Source: Shinisaurus crocodilurus (taxonomy: Eukaryota; Chordata; Lepidosauria; Squamata; Shinisauridae). From it: a stretch of DNA of 64,000 nt. Made by a program: the position numbers and the translations under genes. The notes under the pieces are model-generated. The model made no database searches. It was not told the DNA's origin and saw only the letters and a list, made by a program, of their open reading frames with translations. Position 1 is the first letter of the stretch. Each line of letters begins with the position of its first letter. This document shows, in pieces, positions 10,169-21,749 of this stretch. The stretch covers positions 314,492,803-314,556,802 of the forward strand of contig CM037876.1 in NCBI GenBank assembly GCA_021292165.1, given 5' to 3'.

Positions 10169-10250
10169 CAGCCTTCCCCAACCAGAGTCCAGATGTGCTG
10201 GACTCTCCAGGAGTCCAACACATCTGGAGAGCACCAGGTTGAGAAAGCTG
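10169..10250. mobile_element. Short foldback MITE
   Basis: CAGCCTTCCCCAACCAGAG on the left pairs with GGTTGAGAAAGCTG on the right, with an internal GTGCTGGACTC/GAGTCCAACAC inverted repeat. Same terminal type as the element at 37987-38651. The flanking GTTTAAAG and TTTTAGAC are only weakly similar, so the target duplication is unclear. Confidence 0.65.
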
Positions 10251-10317
10251 TTTTAGACTGTAAGCTCCCCGGGGCAGAGACCTGCCAGTTTTGCTTAAGT
10301 TACTCCAAAGTGCCGTG

Positions 10318-10470
10318 TGCGTGCGTGCGTGCGTGTGTCCGTCCGTGTGTGTCCATGGCTCAGTGGTGGAGCATCTCCAGTTAAAATGATCTCAGCAGGG
10401 CTGGGAAGGATCTCTCTTTGCCCTGGAAAGCCATTGCCAGTCAAAGTAGGTTAGTCTAGACTCATAGAAT
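10318..10470 (+). repeat. tRNA-headed SINE2-like fragment
   Basis: CCATGGCTCAGTGGTGGAGC is a tRNA-type A-box head, followed by CAGGGCTGGGAAGGAT and CATTGCCAGTCAAAGTAG, matching inverted parts of the SINE at 36399-37232. The B-box and tail have decayed. A (GCGT)n tract precedes it. Confidence 0.55.
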
Positions 10471-10908
10471 CATAGAATAGTACAGTTGGATCATAGAATC
10501 ATAGAATAGTACAGTTAGAAGGGGCCTGTAAGGCCATCGAATCCAACCCCCTGCTCAATGCACAAATCCAAGTGAAAACATCCCTGACAGATGGCTGTCC
10601 AGCTGCACCTTGAATGCCTCCAGTGTGGGAGAGCCCACAACCTCTCTAGGTCATTGGTTGCATTGTCGTATTGCTCTAACAGTCAGGAAGCTTTTCCTGA
10701 TGTCCAGGCGGAATCTGGCTTCCTGTAACTTGAGCCCATTATTCCATGTCCTGTACTCTGGGGTGGTCGAGAAGAGATCCTGGCCCTTCTCTGTGTGACA
10801 ACCTTTCAAGCACTTGAAGAGCACGATCATATCTCCCCTCAGTCTCCTCTTCTGAAGGCCAAACATGCCCAGTTCTTTCAGTCTCTCCTCTGGTGGCTTC
10901 CAATAATA
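10471..10908 (-). repeat. CR1 LINE 3' fragment
   Basis: Begins with the inverted CR1 end CATAGAATCATAGAATAG, partly duplicated, then GGGGCCTGTAAGGCCATCGA. On the minus strand it keeps part of the C-terminal coding sequence ([20 protein letters not shown]). More diverged than the copies at 6836 and 17173. Confidence 0.85.
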
Positions 10909-10914
10909 ACTCCA

Positions 10915-11222
10915 AGAATCAAAGATTCATAGAATAGTAGAGTTGGAAGGGGCCCACAAGGCCATCGAGTCCAGCCCCCTGCTCAATGCTGGAATCCAAG
11001 TCAAAGCATCCCTGACAGATGGCTGTCCAGCCACATCTTGGATGCCTCCAGGGTGGGAGAGCCCATGACCTCCGTAGGTAGTTGGTTCCATTGTCGAATT
11101 GCTTTAATAGTTGGGGAGTTTTTCCTGATGTCCAGGCAGAATCTGGCTTCCTGTGACTTGAGCCGATTATTCTGTCCGTGTCCTGTACTCTGGGATGGTG
11201 GAGAAGAGATCCTGGCCCTCCT
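10915..11222 (-). repeat. CR1 LINE 3' fragment, second copy
   Basis: Starts again with TCATAGAATAGTAGAGTTGG directly after the previous copy, so two independent antisense CR1 tails lie next to each other. It stops in the middle of the C-terminal coding part (CTGGGATGGTGGAGAAGAGA). Confidence 0.85.
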
Positions 11223-12058
11223 CTGTGATGGACTTCATGGGCCCATGGTCTGGCTCACGGGAAGGTGGCTGTATATATCTGTTCAGCCCCCAGCCCATTG
11301 CGATGATGTGCATTTCTCCTGTAATGCAGAAAAGTCCAGCTTCACAACAGCTGCGGCTTGTGAGTTGCGAGAGGCCTGGCACGCAGCCCTCCCGGATGGT
11401 GCAGTATATTGTTTGCCAACACTAAACAAATGGCGAAAAGCAATATATATTCATAACCCCCCCACCCCCCCAACTACTTGGAAATTCAATTAGGTATTCT
11501 GCTCTTGGTGTGGCCTATCCAGCTTGTCCACAGATATAATCCTTACTGGCAAAAGTAGGAAATGAACAGAAGGTGGCGGAGAAGGCCTGTAGCCTGCACC
11601 AATCTGTCTTTCCATCTGGTTGTCAGTGGTCCCAGTAATAATCATAATATTACACACGGACGAGTTGTCCGGAGGGATTTCTTGCTCCCCCCCTCCAACC
11701 CCCACCTCAGATACAGTAGGCTTACATCTTGCCACTGGGGGGGGGGGCTGTGAAATATGAAAGGGATACAGATGGAGTGAAAGACAAAAGAAAACCCATG
11801 GAAACTCAACTTTGTTTGGTAACTTCTTTCTTCATTGTTCTTTCTTGAAAATCAGGCCCCTCGGTGTGGCTGGATGTTAGACCCCATGGCTCGTACGTGG
11901 CCAGAATAATGAATCATGTTGTAGGCAGGGCAGGGCTGTGTGTTGTATCAATTTATGAAGCCTATTCTGCCATGTCTCTTCTGATGCCTTCATTTTGGGT
12001 GGCCCGTGTGTGGTGACATGCACCAAGAATCATGACCCCTGGCCCTCAGGCTTCCTAG
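11223..12058. other. Unassigned sequence
   Basis: Contains C-rich runs near 11460 and 11690 and a G run near 11738. No repeat family, RNA gene or exon recognised. Confidence 0.25.
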
Positions 12059-12379
12059 TGTCCAGCAGAGGATTCTGATGAGGATGAGACACAGGCTACT
12101 TCCTCAGGGGTAGCACAGTCAGTGCTTTATTCAGGGCCTTACTGGCCAGAGGACACATCCCTGCCTTTGCCCTCTGCCTCAGAGGATGAATCCCCAACAG
12201 AACCTCCATTTCCCCACCCTCACAGAAGTCTAACTAAGGCTGCAAAATCAGTCCAATCATCTCCTTGGGGAGGTGGAGCTAACCACACTATTGGTCTTGT
12301 CAGTCTACAGAAGGCTTCAAGTGGCTTTAGTCCCCTGCTGAGACAACACCCTCCTATAGTCGTAGCAGGACTCATTTGA
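12059..12379 (+). pseudogene. Open acidic/proline-rich frame, unrecognised
   Basis: A frame of about 107 codons opens after a TAG near 12054 with an acidic run (EDSDEDE), continues through SASEDESPTEPPFPHPH and closes at 12379. The acidic and Ser/Pro-rich content looks coding rather than random, but no ATG starts it near the beginning and no domain is recognised. It could be a retroelement gag or leader remnant or a host exon. Function not assigned. Confidence 0.3.
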
Positions 12380-13019
12380 AGCTATCCAAGGTCCTCTGTT
12401 CTCCTTGCCTTGTTCTGACTGTCATCGAATGCTACAAGCTTCCCCTGTGAGCTTCAAGGGAACACAGAATGGGACACCAGGAAGGCCAGACACCCACAGA
12501 TTGAAAGCCTGCTGAACTAGAATGTCTCCATTGCCTGTCTAAAAACGAGTAGGAAGGAAGTCATTCCAAATTTTGGACACCCATCTTGAAAGGCCCTATG
12601 TATGGCAACCTGCGCACTGTCTGTCTGATGGTGTGGGGACTAGAAGCCAGGCCTCAGAGCTGAACATACTTCTCAGGCAGACTAATATGGGGGAAGTGAA
12701 TTTGTTATTGTGCATTCCTGTTTTTACTGCGAGCTGCCTTGAGTTTCCACGTTGAAAGGTAGGGTACACATATCTGAAATGAGCCCTTTTCATTCGCTAT
12801 AGCCACGGAGAAACCACATGGTGGCGGATGATGCGTCATCATGGTGGGAGACTCCACCCTCACCTGTACACATTTGTTTTAATATCTGAAATATTTTGGC
12901 ATGGATATAACATCTGAAAAGCTGATGAATAACACTGATCTACTTGGCTGGTCTGTTGGGAAGGCAGCGGAGCTAATAGATGCTGAAGCACTTTGAAAAT
13001 ACGTGAAACTTGATATACA
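12380..13019. other. Unassigned sequence
   Basis: No recognisable repeat, exon or RNA gene. Confidence 0.25.
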
Positions 13020-13640
13020 GATGTTAAGTATTGTTATTACGTTAGGGCCTGCCTTGCTTACATTTCATTGCACTCCTGTCTCTTTGTTTTATACCTCATG
13101 AAATTAGCCACGAAGCTCCCGTCTTGTGTAGCTCTGGGGAAACTCTGAGAACACCCAAGGCAGAGTCGGCTTCCTCACAATCTTGTTTGAGCATCGCATC
13201 TACCAAACATGATTTTCAGGGTGAGAATATCGTTGGTGGGGGAGAATGCAGCAAAAGATGAGATTGTGAAAAGGGTGCGTTATCTGAATATGCCGGCGTT
13301 AATTTTGCATCGAGTCTACCAAACCATCAGCTAATCTTCATTCTTGGGTTATTGCCTCACTTGGAGCAATTTAATGCAAAGGGAGCCCCAACCGCTACGC
13401 AGCGTACTACATTTACAGAGGAGGTTATCAAAGATAAACATCAAAGACAATTACGCCATTTCGTGCTTCAAAACGATTAAAAAGCCTCCAGTAATAGCCT
13501 TGTGGTGATTTCTTCACAGCATCTTCTTGTTTGGTGTTATTTTCCATTTGTTTTCGAGACTTTGCTCTCCCTTGTTGCCTCTTGAATTATCTGCTCTTCC
13601 CTACTTTTCATGGAGACTTTGCTTCCCCTCCTGTTTTATA
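13020..13640. other. Candidate conserved non-coding block
   Basis: Repeat-free, with AT-rich motif clusters (TTAATTTTGCATCGAG, TTATCAAAGATAAACATC, CAATTACGCC). No coding frame. Character suggests regulatory or ultraconserved-type DNA, to be tested by alignment. Confidence 0.25.
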
Positions 13641-14700
13641 TCAGTAACATCTATTCTCTCCCCAAAGCTTTCTGACTGTCTAGTCCCTTAATGAAACAAT
13701 GGAGGCATCTGAGGCTGGGATGCAAATAAACCTCTGAGCTAGCTAGACCATCTTTCTTCACGAACTTACAGCATGAGAAAGGAGCGTGGCACGTTCTCAC
13801 TCAGCATTCGAACCCAAGGCTTCTACCCCGAGGCCCCAAGCATTCTCACTGGATCGCACTAGCTGTGCCTGCCTGCTTAACTAGAACTTTGAGGCTATAT
13901 ACATAATGGTATTTCACAGGGAGAACTTGGGGTGGATCTACATTACATGGCATATTGTCAAGTTAGCAGAACGGCACTGCTATATTCATGTTCCGCAGTC
14001 ACTCCTCACAGGGCGCACTCTCGTTAAATGTACTGCAGTCATCCTGGTTTGCCACCCCACACCTAACTCCTTAGCGGTAGAACTGGGCGTTGCCTTGAAC
14101 ATTAAATTTTTTTGTTTTGCTTCGTCATAGTAATGAACTGGGGCACAGGCAGCGAAGTTCAGAGCGCAATGCCGCGTTCCCCCCGCTCCTCGAAAACTAT
14201 TGTCTAACTCCAGTGATGACACTTTTGTGGCCACACCTTGGACGGGCAACGACAGCGCCGGTCTAGCGCACACTAGTGTATTCTGCGACAGTGAACCGCA
14301 ATAACGGAAAACAAAACAAAACATGATGAACCTAGTCCAGGAAATTCTGGAAGAAACAAAGAGAAACAATTACACAGGACTAGCGGGAGCAGCACTGAAA
14401 AGTGTGCGCATCGTGTGCCCAGCAAGTCATGGCAGCGATACAGTATACTGCAATAAACCTTAGGTGTGGATCCGGCCTTGAATAGGCTCTGCCCAGAATT
14501 TCTTTGATTTTGGCTTCCTAAGTGCTTCTCAGGTCTGGCTCGTTCTCTCAGCCTGCTGATGTCCAGGCTCCCAGAGTTCACCCACCCTCTTTAGGGGCTT
14601 GAACTGGGACCATCAATGATGTATGGCTGGGACTGACTGGAGATATGAAGGCCCTGAAAAAAACCAGGGCAAACTTTTCTCTCTGCATTATGCAGACGTT
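13641..14700. other. Unassigned sequence
   Basis: Mostly unique. Overlapping 74-127 codon frames near 13906-14581 have no domains. Confidence 0.2.
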
Positions 14701-14779
14701 AAGGCTGTTTTCCTTTATCTGTGCCGCCACTTTGTCTTTCTGGGCTTTATGAATAGCTGTTTTTCTTGATTTTGGACTT

Positions 14780-14948
14780 CCCCTCCCCCCCCCCCGGTTT
14801 CTATGATTTTGGTATCTTTTGATGTTTGCTTAATGTATTTTCTGGATTTAGTTTTATTGTATGTAGATTTTACTGTTGTAAGCCACTTGGAGTTTCTTTT
14901 TGAGAAAAAGCCCGGATATGGGTTTTTAAGATAAATAAATAAACTAAA
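14780..14948 (+). repeat. L2-like LINE 3' end
   Basis: AT-rich tail with TGTAAGCCACTTGGAGTTTC and the terminal AAGATAAATAAATAAAC simple repeat, equivalent to the LINE ends near 180 and 37580. Preceded by a C run near 14782. Confidence 0.55.
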
Positions 14949-15987
14949 TACATCTAGCAGGCCAGAGTAGATGGCCAAAAGGCTGCATTTGACTCAGTGG
15001 GCCAGAAGCTGTGCAGGGCCAGAATGTAAGGCCACATCTGCGAGGCAAGATGACTCTTCTATTAGCAAATAAAATATGATAATCTGATGTTGAACATCAA
15101 TCCATATAGGACAGAGCTGGCTCCAGCATCATCTGCACGCAGAGGGGAAGCTGCTATAATAGCTCAGACCCTCTGTCAAGTACCTTTTACCAGTTTTCAT
15201 CCATCTGGTCTGAATGGACCTCATCCAGACAGGAGCAGAGGAAACGCAGCCCCGGGCAATTAATATTGCACATTATGGATGTGCTGAGAAGAAGCCATTT
15301 TAAACCGGTGCAAAGAGGGAACGTGTGACTTTGTTAGTGGGGCAGAGCGATCTAACTTAGTCGCCAGGGATCCACTGAACGAGAGGTGCTCTTAATGCTC
15401 GAGCATGTGGGAAAACTAGTGAGAACTCAGATAGATCCTGGAACACTGAAAACCACACCGTCACAGGTGCCTTTTTCTGCCACCACATGGCCCTGCAAAG
15501 AGCATAGTTTTCCACGCGGAGTGGTTCCTAGGAATCCTTGGGATTTCGGAGAAGCTTATCAGAGGCTCCTCAAGGTAAAGATCGGTAATGGTGGATGTGC
15601 TTTCTTGAAAGATGGCTTGCCAACTGATCTTCCCCTTGCCATGTGCTGGGTGTGTTTTAGGGCACATTTTCAGTGTGTGCAGTGCAGCAATGAGGACTAG
15701 TAGGCCTGCAAGTTCATGCAAAAGGACTGGGCATCCTGGCACACACACACCAGATTCCTCTGGGATGCACAAGGTTTTGATGGGGGGTGCTCAGGGCCTG
15801 GGTTCCTGGACAGTCAAATCAATGTGGACAGGGTTCCATGAGGATGAGTCCCAAAGTCATGCTTAACGGACATTATGCTCTGTCTCAAAGCACCAGAACT
15901 GAGGGTCATCCAATATATTTAGGACTGGTAGAAGGAAGTACTTCTTCAGGTAACATATAATTAACATGTGAAGCTCATGGCTATAGG
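14949..15987. other. Unassigned sequence
   Basis: No repeat recognised. Frames of 84-104 codons overlap on both strands without domains. Confidence 0.2.
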
Positions 15988-16068
15988 ATAGCCTTCCCCA
16001 ACCTGTAGTCCAACACTTCCTCCAGATGTGCTGAACTACAACACCCATCATCCCCCAGGCAGCATGGC
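15988..16068. mobile_element. Half foldback MITE
   Basis: CCTTCCCCAACCTGTAGTCC, then CTACAACACCCATCATCCCC and CAGGCAGCATGGCC. It is one arm of the same type as 37987 and 43285; the partner arm is missing. Confidence 0.55.
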
Positions 16069-16554
16069 CAACTGACACCAATCAAGCAAGTGTGATTTTT
16101 CTTCCCCCAAAGCCCAACGCTCTGCCCCCACCATTGTTAGCTGCTTGGTGGTCGTGGTGGCATCTTGTCTCACACCCAGAGAATCTGATGTGGATTTGTA
16201 GGCCAGCTCCTGCAGGCAACACCAACACCGGTGAAGTCTAGACTGGGAGTTTAGTCTTCTTCCATGGGGCCAGTTTGTCAATCTCCACCATCATTGGTTA
16301 AAAGCAGCAGGGTCACCAAATTTCATAATTAATGGGCTCATTGGTCGAAACTCATGTGCTTGTAATGCTCACCTTCGTAGCAAGCTTGGATTGCTGTCTT
16401 ATAAATTCGTTATTAATTTTGGAATAGATTGCGAGTTTTGGAGCATGCACAGTCCACATCTAAACAGCAGCATTTCTGCGCATGTGCTGAGTTGGTTGGC
16501 TGAACCTTTTTCTTTCAGGAGGAAATGTGATGATGTCACTTTAACCCTTTAGGG

Positions 16555-16687
16555 CAGTGTTCTCCAACCTTGGGTCCCCAGATGTTTTTGGCCTACAACT
16601 CCCAGCATGCCCCAGCCAGCATAGCTGGCTGGGGCATGCTGGGAGTTGTAGGCCAAAAACTTCTGGGGACCCAAGGTTGGGGTGTTG
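16555..16687. mobile_element. Foldback MITE (CAGTGTTCTCC family)
   Basis: Arms of about 65 bp are near-perfect inverted repeats meeting at GCATAGC (about 16620). Each arm carries CTACAACTCCCAGCATGCCC, similar to the ZNF143/Staf recognition motif. The right terminus has decayed to GGTTGGGGTG. Not flanked by an obvious 8-bp duplication. Confidence 0.85.
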
Positions 16688-16699
16688 TGATATGTATCA

Positions 16700-17160
16700 C
16701 AATCACAAGCTGGAGCACATTGTTTACAACATGGAAGGAACAGAATGGCGGTAAACAAGAATGTTGTGTCTTCTTACTTTCCTGTGTTATTTCTCATGGG
16801 AAAGCTAGGCTTGGGAAACAGTATGAGCTAGTCACATGGTTTAGATCTTCTGGTGACGTACTGACTTGTTTTTTTCTGTCTGAAGTCATTTTAGAGAGGA
16901 GCAGGACTGTTCTCTCTCTTCACTCTTTTCTTCTGACTATTGCTTGCTGGACTTATGCAACAATGTAACGTCTTTGCTGAGGTGGGGTAAAGCTCAACTT
17001 GCTCCACTGGAATAAATGCTTGCTATGCATTGTACTCTGCACATGGACTGTAACTTGGAAATGTATACTCTGTAGAATATTACTTTGCTAAGTAAATAAA
17101 CAGGTAGAATAGACCTGTGGAGTTACAGAGTTTTTTCCTTGCTATCTGCAAACAGGGGAG
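16700..17160. other. Unassigned sequence
   Basis: AT-rich, including AATAAATGC and AAATAAACAGG words that could be LTR or LINE poly(A) signals. Family not recognised. Confidence 0.25.
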
Positions 17161-17172
17161 CTGGCTGCTGGA

Positions 17173-19900
17173 ATCATAGAATCATAGAATCATAGAAAAG
17201 TAGAGTTGGAAGGGGCCTACAAGGCCATCGAGTCCAACCCCCTGCTCAATGCAGGAATCCAGGTCAAAGCATCTCTGACAGATGTCTGTCCAGCTGCACC
17301 TTGAATGCCTCCAGACTGGGAGAGCCCACCACCTCCCTAGGTTAGTTGATTCCATTGTCTTATTGCTCTGACAGTCAGGAAATTTTTCCTGATGTTTAGG
17401 TGGAATCTAGGTTCCTGTAACTTGAGCCCATTATTCCGTGTCCTGCAAACTGGGATGAACGAGAAGAGATCTTTGCCCTCCTCTGTGTGACATCCCTTCA
17501 AATACTGGAAGAGTGCGATCATATCTCCCCTCAGTCTCCTCTTCTGAAGGCTAAACATGCCCAGTTCTTTCAGTCTCTCCTCATAGGGCCTTGTTTCCAG
17601 TCCCTTTATCATCCTTGTTGCCCTCCTCTGAACCCTCTCCAGTTTGTCTATGTCCTTCTTAAAGTGAGGCGCCCAGAACTGGACGCAGTACTCAAGATGA
17701 GGCCTAACCAGTGCCGAGTAAAGGGGAATTATCACTTCCCGCGATTTGGAAGCTATACTTCTATTAATACAGCCCAAAATAGCATTTGCCTTCTTTGCAG
17801 CCACATCGCATTGCTGGCTCATATTCAGTTTGTGATCTACCACAATTCCAAGATCCTTCTCACTTGTAGTATTGTTGAGCCAAGTGTCCCCCATTCTGTA
17901 ACTCTGCATTTGGTTTCCTCTCCCTAGGTGCAGCACTTGGCATTTATCCCTATTAAATTTCATTCTGTTGTTTTCGGCCCAGCGCTCCAGCCTATCGAGG
18001 TCACTTTGAATTTTGTTTCTGTCTTCCAGAGTATTAGCTGTTCCACCCAACTTTGTGTCATCTGCAAATTTGATAAGCATTCCCTGTACCTCCTCATCCA
18101 AGTCATTAATAAAAATGTTGAAGAGCACCGGGCCCAGGACCGAGCCCTGTGGTACCCCGCTCGTTACCTCTCCCCAGTTTGAGAAGGAACCATTGATAAG
18201 CACTCTTTGAGTCCGATTCTTTAGCCAATTGTGGATCCACCTGATAGTTGTTCCATCTAGCCCACTCTTAGCTAGTTTACTAATCAGGATATCATGAGGC
18301 ACTTTGTCGAAAGCTTTGCTGAAGTCCAGATATATAATGTCCACAGCATTCCCACAGTCCACAAGGGAGGTTACCCGATCAAAAAATGAGATCAGATTAG
18401 TCTGACAGGATTTGTTCTTGACAAATCCATGCTGGCTTCTAGTAATCACTGCATTGTTTTCAAGGTGCTTGCAGACTGACTTCTTTATAATCTGCTCAAA
18501 AATCTTCCCAGGGATTGATGTCAGACTGACTGGCCTATAGTTCCCAGGTTCCTCCTTCTTGCCCTTTTTGAAGATGGGAACAACATTTGCCCTCCTCCAG
18601 TCGTCTGGCACTTCACCTGTCCTCCATGATTTCTCAAAGATAATAGACAGTGGTTCTGAGAGTTCTTCTGCCAGTTCCTTTATTACTCTAGGATGCAGCT
18701 CATCAGGCCCTGGAGATTTAAACTCGTTCAGAGTAATCAGGTGCTCCTTGACCATTTGCCTATCAATCTCAAGCTGCAATTCTGCCCCTTCAGTCTGCAC
18801 TTCAGGTTTGCCAGGGGGGTCATAGACCCTCTTTTGGGAGAAGACTGAGCCAAAGTAGGAATTGAACACTTCTGCCTTTTCTTTGTCTTCTGTTATCAAT
18901 TTGCCATCCTCATCGCGTAGTTGAACCACCAGTTCTTTCTTCTGTCTTTTACTGTGCATGTATCTGAAGAAAGCTTTTTTGTTGCTTTTAGCATTCCTCG
19001 CTAACCTTAGCTCATTCTCAGCTTTAGCCTTCCTGACACTATTCCTGCAGTTCTGTGCTACCTGCCTGTACTCTTCCCCTGTAGCCTGTCCTTCCTTCCA
19101 CTTCCTATACGTGTCCTTTTTTGTTTTCAGGTCATCTTTGAGTTTATTGTGAAGCCACATTGGCTTCTTCTGTTGCCCTCTGCCTTTTTTCCTTGTGGGA
19201 ATTGTTTGCAATTGTGCCTTTAAAATTTCCTTCTTTAAAAACTCCCACCCCTCCTGGGCTCCCTTTCTCGTGAGAGTCACTTGCCATGGGATCTTACTAA
19301 TCATTGTTCTGAGTTTGTTAAAATTGGCTTTCCTAAAATCCAGGGTACGTGTTTGGCTACACTCAGCTTTTGCTTCTGTTAGAATCAAGAACTCTAGTAT
19401 AACATGGTCACTTTCCCCCAGAGTTCCCGAAACTGCCACTTTATCCACTAACTCGTCTCTGTTGGTTAGAATCAGGTCAAGGATAGCCGATCCTCTAGTT
19501 CCTTCCTCCTCCACTTTCTGTAGGAGGAAGTTATCAGCAACATAGGTCAGGAATTTCTTGGAGGGGCCATGTTTGGCTGAATAAGTCTCCCAACAGATAT
19601 CAGGGAAATTGAAGTCTCCCATTACTACCACATCGTGCCTCCTTGAAACAATGGCAATTTGCTTTTCAAAAGTTCCATCCTCATCTTCTCCTTGATTGGG
19701 TGGTCGGTAGTAGACTCCAACCGCCATGTTCGTTTTATTCTTTGCCCCCTTTATTTTAACCCAGATGCTCTCAATGGGGCTGCCAAGCTCCTCTTCCTGT
19801 ATCTCTGTGCAGAGATACGTATTTTTAACATACAGTGCAACTCCACCTCCCTTTCTGTTGCTTCTGTTCCTTTTGAACAAGTTATACCCTTCAATGGAGT
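17173..19900 (-). mobile_element. Long CR1 LINE, 5'-truncated in the endonuclease
   Basis: On the minus strand the element runs from within ORF2 (19900) to the CR1 terminus ATTCTATGATTCTATGATTC (17173-17200). The 3' untranslated part GAGCAGGGGGTTGGACTCGA is that of the young family. 5' truncation is normal for CR1, which usually lacks long target duplications. The breakpoint near 19900 adjoins unassigned DNA. Confidence 0.93.
17337..19880 (-). pseudogene. CR1 ORF2: partial AP endonuclease plus reverse transcriptase
   Basis: 847 uninterrupted codons. Residues 1-165 are an APE-type endonuclease missing its N-terminus, with GVYYRPPN, VVMGDFNFPDICWE, LDLILTN and SDHVILEF. The RT spans roughly residues 390-650, with KSPGPDELHPRVIKEL, NYRPVSLTSI, IIYLDFSKAFDKVPHDIL, GVPQGSVLGPVLFNIF and the catalytic FADDTKLGG. 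The C-terminus ends early at NQLT because one extra base near 17337-17341 shifts the frame; the copy at 6836 continues NQLPREVV for about 28 more residues. The first methionine is internal, so this is a truncated, probably inactive but very young ORF2. Confidence 0.93.
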
Positions 19901-20800
19901 CGGATTACAGGCTGGAAAGCTGGCTGGCTGATTGCATCCGAAACGCTGCACGCTGCGCAGAGAGTGGGGGAGAAAGATCTGGATTTCTGTGTGTGGAGTT
20001 ATGGGCCTCTACACACACGAACAGGATTTTTAATCTCCCATCCCGCACACACGGGGCTCTGCTGTCACTCACGCGCCATCATGGGGAACACTGCTTTAGG
20101 GAAATGACAGCATTGGAACTGTTTTCACAAACCAATCATGTTTGAAGAAACAGCCACGCCGGCTGTATGCACACCTCCATATTTTGATTCATACATTTCT
20201 CCTCCATATGCCAGTCACTGACTGAAAGTAAACATTACATAGAAAGGCCACGTGGGAAGAACCAATCAGGAAAGGCTACATAATGTGGTGATACATGACA
20301 TCATGACCCATTACACGATTCCAAACTGCAGCTCCCGAGACCCAGTTTGATATTGCGCATGAGCAAAAACTCGTATACACAGAAAAAGATATAGAATTAA
20401 AGAACTGTTGCCCAAAATTACACGATCGAATTTGCTACTTTCAGACTGAATAACATATTCCTTTGTGGTAAGTTTGCTCATCACTAGTTGAGCTTTCTAT
20501 CCAACCAATGATTACAGGGGTTTTCAATCCTGCGAAAATACTGAAATAGAAGCTTTGATCTTCCTAAAAGGGCTTCAGAAAGCCCAGGTGTGGGAGTTGT
20601 CAACAGGAGCTGACTTCCTGCATGCCTCTCTGTTCTGAGAGGGCAGGCGCGGTACCCCATGCTTGGAAATGGGCAGAACTGAGACCTGTTTTTTGCAACA
20701 AGTATGTCGAGGGGTGTGTGTCTCCCAGTTAAAAATGGGAGAGGTAGTCTTGAGAGCTTGCAGTGGTATAACCATGTCTTCCACCTATGTTTTGAATTTT
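19901..20800. other. Unassigned sequence
   Basis: No repeat family or exon recognised. It contains several palindromic-looking short words but no clear termini. Confidence 0.2.
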
Positions 20801-20814
20801 TTTTTTCTGGCTTA

Positions 20815-20912
20815 TTTTTAATGCTGTGTAAACTCTGAATTCCTTAAATAAATTCAATTCAATTTAATGCTGTGTAAACTCTGAATTCCTTAAATAAATT
20901 CAATAAATTCAA
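20815..20912. repeat. Tandem duplication of about 50 bp with LINE-like tail
   Basis: TTAATGCTGTGTAAACTCTG ... CCTTAAATAAATTCAAT occurs twice in a row, the second time followed by an extra AAATTCAAT. Looks like a duplicated LINE 3' terminus. Confidence 0.75.
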
Positions 20913-21106
20913 TTATGATCCTTGGCCTGGGGGCTATGCCACTCAGCTGTAGGATGGCCACTTCCACATCACCCACAAGCAGGACAAAAGGGACCACAAA
21001 ATTTGTATACATTTTTCATATGCTGATATATACATACCCTCTCTGTGTATATCTATATCTATATCTATAATCTATCGCCTTCTTGGTGCTTTAATAAGAA
21101 ACCTTT

Positions 21107-21176
21107 AGGGTGCAAAAACACTATGCCTGTTTTGACAGGAAAAAGTCCTACAACTCCCAGCATTCCCCAGCCAGGT
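21107..21176. mobile_element. Single arm of Harbinger-like foldback MITE
   Basis: GGGTGCAAAAACACTATGCC then AAAAAGTCCTACAACTCCCAGC and CAGCC matches the left arm of the elements at 36023 and 56936. The right arm is absent. Confidence 0.55.
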
Positions 21177-21740
21177 TTGTGCCCTTAATTAAGCTTTTAA
21201 AGTGCTCGGAAAGTTAAATTGTGACAGCTGATTGTGATTTTTTTTTTACATTTTGGTGCTTTGTGATGGCCCAGGGAAGATTTGGGGGCTGTGCAGGAGC
21301 TGATCTCCTTGCCCCACTCCCCAGAGGTTCCCAGTAAAAGGCACTTAATATTCCATACAGAACAAAGACATGGCAGGAAGAGATGAATCCTTGGAGCCAT
21401 CAGGATTGCTTGCAAGAGGGAGACAAGCTGAGATTGTCTGTGAAGTACGTACGTTTTGGCCGTGGTTTCCAGCCAGCTGGGTCTGGGTTGAAGAACGAGT
21501 GCCTGGAATATATGCCAGCCCCAAATGTTCAACTAATAGTGAACCAAGTGACTAAAAACATCAAATAAACCACATTATTGTCTTAGGAAACACAAACTAA
21601 AAAAAAAAAGCAATGGCTTCACTCCAAACTCTACCCACCTGTTTCTTCCAGCTTTTCTCCCCCAAAGGCTGCCCATGAATTGTTCAAAATTCCTCTCACC
21701 CTTATCATGCTCAGGGACTGCGGAAGGAAACTATCCTCCT
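21177..21740. other. Unassigned sequence
   Basis: T and A runs at 21240 and 21600. Short open frames without domains. Confidence 0.2.
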
Positions 21741-21749
21741 ATAGCTGCT

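Noticed and set aside
17487..18182. Plus-strand frames of 146 and 84 codons, repeated at 7165-7605 (minus)
   Set aside because: They lie opposite the conserved CR1 reverse transcriptase frame and recur only because the CR1 copies recur.
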